This document shows positions 34,616-45,200 of a DNA stretch of 64,000 nt, one piece after another; the first letter of the stretch is position 1; each line of letters begins with the position of its first letter. The notes beneath the pieces are model-generated. The model had not been told where the DNA came from. It ran no database searches and saw only the letters and a list, made by a program, of their open reading frames with translations. This DNA is from Magnolia sinica. Taxonomy: Eukaryota > Streptophyta > Magnoliopsida > Magnoliales > Magnoliaceae. Both the position numbers and the translations under genes were made by a program. The stretch spans positions 24,038,501 through 24,102,500 of the forward strand of contig NC_080577.1 of NCBI RefSeq assembly GCF_029962835.1, written 5' to 3'.

Positions 34616-35991
34616 ATGGATTCTTCAGATGAGGAATTGCCGGATAGTATAATTGTGTTTCAAGCGGTGGCAGCTTGTGTACAGCTGTTGGGGAATATTG
34701 TCGTACATACATGTTCAAGCAACTGGCGCGTCATGGAGATGATGAGCGAGCAAGGTTCATCAATTCTATTATTCGGGCTAGCGACGAAGATTGTATAGAT
34801 CAGCTTAGGATGAATCGAGATTCATTTTTTGAACTATGTACGCTGCTACGCGAGAAGACACGACTCCGTGATACGCGTAATGTTAGTCTTGAAGAACAAG
34901 TAGTTATTTTTCTTCACACATTGGGGCACAATGTTCGTAACCGGGTCATAAGTCATAGATTTATTCAATCGGATGAGACAGTCAGTCAACACTTTTACCA
35001 TGTCCTAGAGGCAATTATATCAATGTACCCTGATTTAGTTAAACCGGCCGGCACAGAGATGCCATCAGAGATCCAAACAAGTCTAAATTGGTCTGCATAC
35101 TTTCCGATATATTTGCAATAGGTGTGTTTTCTAGTCTGTATTTTTTACTTCCCTCCAATGTACGGTCGCTTCATGGTTGTTGATTCTTCACATTTAGGAT
35201 TGCGTCGGTGCAATTGATGGTACACACATTCCAGCGCATGTGTTGGCGGTTGACCACTCGAGCTGCTACAATCTCAAAAGGGTGTTCTCCCAAAATGTAC
35301 TGGCAGCGTGTTCTTTCGATATGAAATTTACATATATATTGGCCGGTTAGGAGGGTTCTGCTTCGGATGCGAGAGTACTACACAACACATTGACCTGATC
35401 AGATGATCTCTTGCTTGTCTCAAACGGTACTGTTTATCTGTTATAAAAGTGTCAATCTAATTATTAACTATGACTGTATCCATTTTTTCAGTTAATACAA
35501 CGTTGATTCGAATGTATCGGAAAATATTATGTTGTCGACACTGGATACGCTCATTCACTTGGATTTATGGCTCCATACTGGAGCGTTCGGTATCGCTTAC
35601 AAGAATATCGAACCGGGAGAGCTCCTGCGACCATGAAGGAGCTGTTTAATTACCGACATGCACAATTGCGCAATGTAATCGAGCGATGTTTCAGTTTATT
35701 GAAAGGCAGATTTCTCATCTTGAAGAGTGCTATGTAGTACGAATTTCAAACACAAGTCAGATTGTGATAGCCCGCTGTGTCCTACACAATTATATACGTG
35801 GCCAAAATGAGTCTCTATAGGACAGTGATTTCGCTGGTATATTTGCTGCCGATGTGGAGGGTATCCCAAAGCCACAAGAGCTATCAAGTAATGACGAGCG
35901 GCAATGGTTGCTTCGAATAACGCAGCATGAAAAAGATGCTTGGAATCGAATGCGCATTGACATTGTAGCCAGAATGTGGGCAGATCAGTAG
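34616..35991 (+). pseudogene. PIF/Harbinger DDE transposase, decayed
   Basis: The frame starts ATGGATTCTTCAGATGAGG (MDSSDEE). A frameshift near 34690 moves it into the frame of 34675-35121, which carries MNRDSFFELCTLLREK, the helical N-terminal region of plant Harbinger transposases. A degenerate intron (about 35122-35197) precedes DCVGAIDGTHIPAH with the first catalytic Asp. The second lies in GSASDARVL, and the catalytic Glu in RNVIERCFSLLKGRF at about 35670. Defects include a stop at the first exon junction, a TAG just before GSASD where Trp is usual, further shifts between 35390 and 35510, and a stop after MKSAM-like sequence near 35738. The end reads DIVARMWADQ with TAG at 35989. Cut-and-paste transposition at TTA/TAA sites is the family function; this copy cannot make the full enzyme. 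Confidence 0.88.
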
Positions 35992-36192
35992 AATAGTAGG
36001 AGTAGATGACGATACTTTCTATTTAATTTTCATACATCGTTGGTGATGTTATATTTAAGGTTTATTTAACTTAGAAAAACAGGAATTATGATCACCGAGT
36101 TACACACTTGGTGGTTTGTTGGATACTTATAAGGACCAGTGAATTTATGTTATATAAATTTATCTTAATATTTGTTGTTTTAATGATTATAG

Positions 36193-37392
36193 TTGTCATT
36201 TGTAAAAAAAAAAAAATCATACATACTTCATATTCAGGTAAAATGGCACTCCTTTAACGAAACATCCACACCGACCCAGTCACCGGTAAAAACACTGTCG
36301 GTAGCCACCCAATGTTCACCACGTGCAAAAGCCATGAAATCTCTCGCGGAGCCTTCATCTAGAGCGCCGAAGATCAAACGGACAAGTGTTATGGACCAGA
36401 TACTGTTCGACACATTCCTCGAGCAGGTCGCACTAGGCCGTAAGGCTAATAACGGATTCAAGCGGGTGGCATACCAGATTGCGACCGACGAAGTTACAAA
36501 GCACACTGAGGTAATTGTTACATGGCAAAACATGTCCAATCGGTTGAGATATTACAAGCGAGAGTATACTGCAGTGAAGGACATGCTGGCAGCGAGTGGC
36601 TTTGGTTGGGACTCTAAGAGGATGGTTGTGACAGCTCCTGATGAAGTCTGGGAGCAATATCTTAGGGTACGTTTTACTGGTTTTGAATTTCCTATCATTC
36701 ATCTCTATGTAATATTTACCAATTATTACATATTTCTTATTCCTCTGGCAGTCTCACCCAAATGCTGTAAGACTCCGCGATAAACGAATCGACAGGATGG
36801 ATGACCTCACAGTCATATGTGGATCCGACCAGGCCACGAGCCACTACATACGAGGCAGCATGAGTATGGCCGCATCAGCATCTTCTTCTTGTCTGCAGTG
36901 AGACCTTAATGAAGCATGGAATTCTGTTGATGACGATATGGATGATACGATAGATCTATCAGAGGATTACGTAACAGACTCCACTGGGACCATTCCATTA
37001 CCGTCGGACAGTCCTGCGATGGAACATCACGGGTCCCGTGGCACTCCCACTCACACTCTGATTCCGATGGTAGTCGTGGAGGGATAGTAACAAGGAAATG
37101 ATCGTGCCCACCTCATCCATGTGATGTTCTCGGGGCCTCATTAGATACCGTTGTTGAGTCAATGATGAAATTTGGGCTCGGCAAACAAGTTAATCGTACT
37201 AACAAAGTACTTGATGTGCTCGAAGAGGTGAAAGGTCCGACCACCAAAGAATTTATCGATATTAGTGAGATCCTGAGTAAGGACAAGTTGTTGGCGTCGT
37301 TCTTTGTTAGTCTTCAACCCAAGCGCCGAGTGGAGTGGTTAAAGGAAAAACTCCGTGATCACTTTGGTGATGGAGGTGATGGTTCTGTCTGA
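36193..37392 (+). pseudogene. Harbinger-associated Myb/SANT-like protein, decayed
   Basis: The translation at about 36390-36665 (LFDTFLEQVALGRKANNGFK, then WQNMSNRLRYYKREY, then DEVWEQYLR) is a Myb/SANT-like trihelix domain of the kind encoded as the second protein of plant PIF/Harbinger elements. In that family it binds DNA and brings the transposase into the nucleus. An 85-bp GT-AG intron (36667-36751) leads to SHPNAVRLRDKRIDRMDDL and ICGSDQATSHYIRG. A stop after SSSCLQ (36900) breaks the frame. The C-terminal part returns at 37162-37392 (EEVKGPTTKEFIDISEIL, then VEWLKEKL). No clear ATG is seen before 36240. It lies 200 bp after the transposase on the same strand. Confidence 0.8.
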
Positions 37393-37773
37393 CAGGGTGT
37401 GGTCAATGGGTTTGTTATGCTGGTTTCTATTATGGACGTATAATAACTTATATTGGTATGATGTTTGTTTCCATATACCTAATTATTATTATTTTCATAA
37501 TTTTGGATTTTGCTGTGCTGGTATATATGCCTAATGTATACCATTGTGACTGCTATTTTAATGACTAAATATGTTTTGGAAGCAATTCGATATATCTACT
37601 CACATGCTTGTATTACGCACATTAACTCGAATTGGATTAGTCAATTGATATAATGCAGGAAGGGTACGTACATATAACTTTCATATTCTAATCAAGGATT
37701 AGTATGGGATATTTAAATTGCAGATGTTCAATTTTTGATATATCACAAAAATAACCCTTGCATCTCATTGCAG

Positions 37774-38187
37774 ATGGGTAAAGAAAAGTTCTACGTTGTC
37801 CTCGTTGGACATCGCCCTGGGATATATGACACTTGAGACGAGGCACGAGTAGAAGTTGAGGGATACAGTGGCGGCAGGCACCGCGCGTTTTGGAATTGGA
37901 AGGAGGTCGTAGCATGCTCGGACAATTTTTTCCGTAAGGCTTGTGAGTCATCCAGATCACTGCCAGAGTCTCCATGTCTTCAGGTTGCCGCTGCATCTGC
38001 TGAGATGAAGATCCATCACGCTACGACTTCATCTACCCATCAGTCCACCCAGACGAGACAGGAGGTGGTGAAGAGGGCCACATCGACTGATGATCTTACT
38101 CCATCGGATAGCAAGAAAGTCGTCACGATTTTCGTGGGCGTCCTGGTTCTTTTTTTTTCTGCATTACTTATTATTATTAAATTTTAA
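37774..38187 (+). pseudogene. Viroplasmin/RNase H1 N-terminal domain frame with hydrophobic tail
   Basis: ATG 37774 opens MGKEKFYVVLVGHRPGIYD, the start of the viroplasmin (RNase H1 hybrid-binding) domain, continued by EVEGYSGGRHRAFWNWKE. In eukaryotic RNase H1 this small fold binds RNA/DNA hybrids. One TGA at 37834-37836 interrupts the frame where Trp is common in the family; otherwise it stays open to 38187 (138 codons including that stop, before the terminator). A Ser/Thr-rich linker follows, then a C-terminal hydrophobic segment (VTIFVGVLVLFFSALLIIIK) like a tail anchor. There is no RNase H catalytic domain. It sits 380 bp after the Myb-like frame on the same strand, so it may be a third Harbinger cargo gene, or an unrelated captured fragment. 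Confidence 0.65.
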
Positions 38188-40484
38188 ATATTATTGTTGT
38201 AACTTTGATTAAATTTTCGACTTCCGTTTATGGTTTTTGTGGACTATAACCGTGTGATGGTTTAGTATATTATAGTCTGCGTGTAGGTTGAATGGATTTT
38301 CTTTGTGCTTTTGATATCTCTCGACATCTCTAGTTTTAATTTGACATGGATCTCCCAATTCTATCTGTTACCACAATGAACGCAATGGATGGAACAAATC
38401 CATGAATGTGCGGCCCATATTTGAAATGGACAGTCCCATACGGGTTATGTGAAATCGGTTTGCGTACTGAGATACACTCTACAACTCCAGCGTTTACACA
38501 GTGGGCCCCACTATAATGTATGTCTTTCATCCTTTCTATTCATCAACTTATACTGAACTTGTTATGACTTCATCCCAAAAATTAGAGGTATATAAATCTC
38601 AGGTGAACCACACAAGCTGAAAACAATAGTGATTGGATATCCATCATTATAACCGTCCAATCTAACACTCTCATCCACGACTTCATATCCAATATGTTGA
38701 TTTTGTAGACTATGATTTTGTAGACTTCAGATCCATTTTTCATTGTTTAAGTTTTTGTACTGACCATCTGATAGGTCAATATATATATGGACGGCGTAGA
38801 TGAGACACAGGTTTGGACAGTACCCATTAAACGGCGTGGATGAGACATAGGCATCATGGTGCCCTGTGGAGTACCCAATCCGGTCCATGGCACCCTTTCA
38901 AATACAGTGGTGACCGTCAGTTGCAAATTCTACAACATCCAAACACTCTCACTCTTGGATTGCATGGGATTACTGTTGGATTGCATGGGATTGTAATCCC
39001 ATGCCCGGCCAAACATCCACCGCATCTGCCAACCATGGATGATGTGAACCGTCCAAACGTGCACACCAAGTGGACGCTGGATCTACTCCAATTGGATTGG
39101 AGACAATCCACTGACGGGCAATAAAGGTCTTCATTTTCTATGCACTCCACCCCATTACAACCTACTCCACTTGAATACATCTGTCCAAATGGGCCCTTAC
39201 TCACGTAGAATTGCATTTGGTCCCATGCAGGATTTGCATGGATTTTAAAATCCACTGCGCATGTGGGCCCTACATTGATGCATCCATTTATCCATGCCAT
39301 ACATCTATATATACTGTTTACAGGTGACATTCTGGTTAAATATGTGTACGAGTGAATGACATCTATTGTGAATTTGGTCTGTTGATTACAATTCCATGGT
39401 CTACCAAACATGATTTTGCTTAATCCAATGTTTCTTGTGGCAAAATTTTTTATCCCAAACATGGGATTGGATGGCTACAATACCATGGTATTTCCACACA
39501 TGTAATCATTGTGCAATAATGATGTTAATCTCATCTAATACAATTCAATACCATTCAATTCCACGGACAAAGCACGCGTGGATCTCTTTCCCAAAACACC
39601 AATCAGAAGCATAGAATCATCCAACCAAAATGATTTATGCACAAGTCAATTATCGAACCTTCTAACATAATCAATATGAGCCATTCATTCTCCTAACCAT
39701 GAATCAAATTGTTAGGATTATTTGAAGGAACTTTCAAAAAGATGGGCCATCAAAGTCAATTAGTAGGCCTTCTCTTGTAATCAACATAAACCATCCGCTC
39801 CCCCAACCACCAATCAGATGGTAAGGATTATCTAATCAATGTGCTTTTTGAAAAAAAGGGGGTCACCAAAGGGGGTTGCCCACAACAATGAGCAATCTGA
39901 ATCAATGAGTCGGACCTTTTCTAGCCTAAAGAATATGGACCATCCATTCTCTTCGTTACCTGTTAGATGTTTGGAATCATCCACCAAAGTTATTTTTTGA
40001 AGACATGGGCTATGAAAAGTAATCACTGCCCTACGGCTAAGAAAATGAAGGTCCTCTCATCAGGTGGGCATACATTGAATATTGGCCACTGGTTATCTTT
40101 CCTGTAACTATCCATGAACCTGTGCCTACCTGATGAGCAGAGCCTAGTCTTTGGCGCCACATCTTCATGGAGCGTCCCACGACCCAAGTGGCCCAGATCA
40201 TGCTAAACCATAAAACTGCAGTTGGTTCCTGAAATCAGTGAAACAACTTTAAAAAAACACACTAAAGCATTAAGTATTTCTCCAAAACTTAGCATCTGCT
40301 TTTACAAAGCTTCCCCTTCGTATGGAGGATTGACATCTGTTTTCAAGGATGATCCCCAAGAATCAGGGAAAGCATGAATAACATATTAGATATGAACGAA
40401 ACAAAGGCTCTCAGTCTTGTCGTCACTTTTTACCCCCAAAAAGACGTGCTGCCACTGCAGAATCCGAGAGGAGTTGATGATGCT
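38188..40484. other. Intergenic between Harbinger unit and PRP19, repeats only
   Basis: Contains a MITE copy of the GGGCCCCAC...ATGTATGTCTTTCATCC type (about 38495-38720) and a partial one at 39255-39310. A Tourist-like right end CTGTCCAAATGGGCCC followed by TTA lies at 39181-39199. A unit of about 130 bp occurs roughly three times at 39600-40030 (CACCAATCAGA...GGATTATCT...GATGGGCCATCAAAG). PRP19 3' UTR must lie in the last few hundred bases. No other gene. Confidence 0.5.
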
Positions 40485-40626
40485 CTAAGATTCTTCTGAT
40501 CCACCTCCTGGTAAGCCAAATATGCGAAGGTTCCGATCCATTGAACCTACTGCCATGTATTTTGCATCTGGACCGAATTTCACACAAGTAGCTTTTCCTG
40601 CACTCAACATGGGAATAAAAGTCACA

Positions 40627-40676
<50 letters not shown>

Positions 40677-42243
40677 GCTGATAAAATCAACAATAAGCAA
40701 GAAAGGAATAATCAGCTCTGCAAAACTGTCAATGTCCATTCTGCCTTGAGATGACATGATAGTGCAGGATGTTGATGCAGGATAGAGGAGAGGAGGGGGG
40801 AGCGAGCGAGAGGAACCTGTTCCTGATAAATCTGGGAATGTCTTGATCAAATTCCATTCCATCTTAACATTGGCTACTTGGTAAAGCCTGCAGCAATGCA
40901 CACGTTACTGAAGAAGGGCCCAGGGAGAAAGAAAAAAATAACAGAGATCGAAATGTCACAAGGCTTAGCAAGAGAAACTAAGTGCAACTAGAAATCTCAA
41001 AACATCTGTGAGAAAATGCAACACAAGACTGTCATGCTGAGTTCTAACTAAATTCACAAGTGCATTAGATCAAAATCAAATCACTTCCAATTACAAGCAA
41101 TGGAATTCAAGAAAAGGCAAATAAGAATTGGACAATCTGAACGTGTTTGCTGATAAACAGAAGCCAGAACTGCTTGAACTTTCACAACATTGTAAATACA
41201 GAACCAGTTGTGTACTTCCAAAGCAAACTACAAGTATTTATTGAATTAGAAGAAGAAGAAAAGGACTAACCTGATATCAGAACCTGCAATTGCAAGGTAA
41301 CTTCCACTATGGTCGAACTCCACTGCAAAAACAGGCATTCGGGTGTCAAATATTTTACTATATATATGAGAGTACGAACAGAACAGGTGTGGCGCTACTT
41401 CACTTCTCTCTTTTTTTTTCTCTCTTCATCACAGCCTTCTTAATACAAAGTATTTACTTGATAGTAATACAGTCAAAGTTCAGTACAAGGAAGAAGAGCT
41501 AATAACTAGAAAGAGTAAGCAGAAGTGAATTGCACCAAAGCTCCATCTCTCTCTGTTTCTATCAGTAGTTTAATTTTCAAACAGAACAGATGCAAATACA
41601 AGTTTGGTGCGACTAAGAAAGAATAAATGCCTCCTGGATCTAAAAACTAGAACTTTGATTCGATCATTTAAAGTTCTTAACAATATGCAAAAGAGAAAAC
41701 CAGACAATCATATGGAAGATCTACATACCAGCATTTGTTGGTGTACTTGAATCATAGGGAGCAAAGGATCGGAAGTTCCTCAACTTGCGAAGATCCCACA
41801 GTTTAACACCATCACGAGCTGCAGTCTGATCAATTGAAGAAACATCAGAAAGGGAACATTGTTATCTCTATTTCAGTTTCAGTAGAAGCACACGCACCGC
41901 AAGGAAGTATCCATTTTCTGAGAAAGAGATGGCAGTTACTGGCCCTTCATGCCCATCAAACTTTGCAACATTTGACTGCGAATGGATATCTTTGTTAGTA
42001 CGAAGCAATGTTAGGTGAGGATATGGGAAGACATTGGAACAAGGTGCTTATTTGCATACAATGTGCACTATGGAACTACATACCTGAGTTTTGACATCCC
42101 AAATTCTAACAAGTGCTTCTGAAGTGCCAGTTCCAAGGATGAGACCATCAGGATGAAAAGCAGCTGATGTATAGCCCTCTTCACCTGAAGGTTCACCAAC
42201 CTGCACAATTATCATATTCATCAATTCACAGACCACAAAGCAT

Positions 42244-42286
<43 letters not shown>

Positions 42287-45200
42287 GTGAGAGAGAGAGA
42301 GCGCGCGCATGAGAGACAGTACACGTGTTATGTGCTTGAGTTTGTGGGAGAGGGAGGGGAGAAGTGAGAGACCTGAGTGAGGCATAATCCAGAAGATAGA
42401 TCATAGAAGCACCATGTATTATCTAAAGCAGCAGTTACAAAGTAGTTATTGGTCGCATGGATAGAGACTGCTTGCACCTGGCAGTACAGTTGATATGTTA
42501 CTTTCACATAAATGAAATAAAAGGGAAAAGATCAGAAATCAGTCCAAGACGATAAAAAAAGTAGGAAATAAAGCAGGAAACGGAAGATACAATGCTGGAA
42601 GTTGAAGTATGCAACGAAGAAATCTATGGGTTGTGGATTCATGCAGGACACATGTAGCTTATGGAAATAAAGAATAATAGTTAATAAGAATGACATGTGC
42701 AAGCATTATTGAGATGACATTTATGCTTAAAAAGATCCTACACAGCTTATCCTCACAATCCTTCTGAAGAAATAGAATCATCACAATTCATGTGGGCACC
42801 AGCAGCAATCTAATCAACCTCATAATGGTGAAAATTTTAGGAACTTGAAAGCCAACTAAATAAGCTACTTGATACAGCTGCTAACTGTAGCATGGTGGCC
42901 AAATGATGTAAGTTCCACTAATGGCAATGCGCGTATCAATACTCTATTTTCTGTTCCTACCTATTCAACTTGGTGGTATGGGAGTAATATTAGTACAGTT
43001 CAGACATCTTTGCCCAAAGGAAGAAAGAAAAGAAAGGAAACGGATTACTGCCATCTGAAATAACAAATTGCTTCTATCCCCTCAAAAGTTGGGGATTTCA
43101 TTTATTTCTGTTAAGTGCCCTTCATGCATGCCCACGGGGAGAATGAACTTCAGTACTTTAATAGGCAGGTTCCAGATCGAGAGAAAGATGATGGTGAACA
43201 GGGAATTCAATTCTGATGTGTTCAACCAAATTTGAAATAAATTAGAAAAGAAAAGTGAGCAATAATATCCATTGTTGACGATAAAAGTTGAACTAATAGT
43301 TTTTTTTTTTAATGAAATTCTATTTAGTCCAGAAGCCAAAAGAAGGCAACAACAACAGAAGGCCCATTCACCTAATCCTCCTCCTCACCATCATGTAAGC
43401 CTTATCCCAGCTAAATGGGGTTGGCTACAGGAATCCTTTTCCGCCATCCCACTCTATCAAGGGCCAAAACCTTTTGAACTATTCCACCCAATCCTAACAC
43501 CTAGTCCTAGGTAAAACAATTCCCCCAACCATTTAGAAAATGTGATTTTCTGCCTAATTATTTTCGACCTTTGTCACTTGGAAATTGGCAAGCATGTCAG
43601 TGTCAGACATGGATACAAGGTGTCAGACAGTGGCTTCTAAAGGCCCCATTCTTCAAAACATCCATACCAATAATTTAAAGCATAGAATATAATTTTAGTT
43701 GTTAATTGCAATAAGCTGTGCAAAAGAGCCCAAAAATGGAAGTAATAAAGCTTACAGTGGGTAGTCTGCTACTCTAACTTGCTCAAAAGCAATTTCACCA
43801 ATAGGTTCTCCTGAGTGATTCACACTGGTAATTCTGTTTTCTCCCTTCTTGTGGATGGCTATCTTGAACGATGGTTGGGTTAAAGCGGATCGAAAGGGGA
43901 AGACAATCAAGTAGCGGATCTTTGTCTCTGGAGGTGCAGGCAGTCCATGAGCATCTCCTTCATGTAAAGGCCCCCTACCAGTTTTGTCCATAACATTCTG
44001 TTCTCCAAAAGTCGCTGAGTCCCAGCAGCACGTATTTGATGCTTTTGGATAAATCACAGATGTACATTCCTATGTATAGGACAACTAGTAGGGAAAGGGG
44101 CTTTGCTTTTGTAAGAATTTTCTACATTGACAATGCAAGGAAAGCCAGTAAAACCCTCGACGGAGAAGCTTGAAGGGTAGAGTAATCCAGGTCTGCAAAT
44201 CGAAGGATGAAGACACAATCTGGAGAGAGGACCTGTGCTCGTCTACGAAGGACCCTTGGCATCCTGGCTGACCTCGCCCTTCAGGTGATGGATGTGTTGA
44301 AGGTTAGGGGTGAATCTTTTAGAAAGGTGCTCTGCGGGCCAAAATCAACAGGAACCCTCTCAGATGCTCAGGCGGATGAACGGTTCACAATTCCATTGTT
44401 GAAAGAAGATGATGAGAGCTTGCTCACAGTCTCATCAATATGGAGAATAGAAGTAAGATATCTATTGTTGATCTCAATGAGGGTCCCCAGTCATACCCTT
44501 TTCTCCATATTAAGGTTGCAGTTGCAAGGTTTTTTTTTTTTTTTTGAAAGATCACGATTTATATTAAAAAGGAAAGAGTACAGGGAAAAAACAGCCGCTG
44601 AGATAGCGGGCAAAGTACACTCCTAAAAACTGCAGATTACAGCCCTTTAAATTATCTGCATTAGAAGCCCACTCAACTAACAATCTCCTCACTCTAAAAG
44701 CTATGGAATCCAACGGATTAGAAACACCATTGAAGCATCTTCCATTTCTTTCTTCCCGCACTGACCACCAGATAGCGAGAAGGGCCATTCTCCATAGATA
44801 GGTCCTCTCCTCTGAAATCCCAGTCTTGGACCATGCCACGCCTTAAGGAGATTACCAGAAGAATTTGGAAAGGCCCAACCGATATGAAATTGGGGAAGGA
44901 AATCTGACCAGATCCACGTGATAAAGGGACAGTGGACAAAGAGATGGTCCACCGATTCTTCGTTTGCCATGCAGCATAGGCAAACATTAGTGATAATCAT
45001 GCCCCTTTTTCCTCAAGTTATCCGCTGTAAGGACTTTCTTTTTACCAACCAGCCAGCCAAATGCCACAATCTTAGGAGGAGCTTTGTATTTCCAAACATG
45101 ATTAGTATGGGTCTCTTCTCCTCTTGAGGGATCCCCCTCCATACTCCTATAAAAAGATTTGACTGAGAATACTCTAGATTTGTCGCTTTTCCACACAATT

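Noticed and set aside
37774..38187. Endogenous pararetrovirus (caulimovirid) remnant because of the viroplasmin-type domain
   Set aside because: No movement, coat, protease or reverse transcriptase sequence is nearby, and the same domain is normal in eukaryotic RNase H1. The context is a Harbinger element.
42048..42404. A separate 118-codon minus-strand gene
   Set aside because: It is PRP19 exon 42084-42200 read through into its neighbouring intron and microsatellite.
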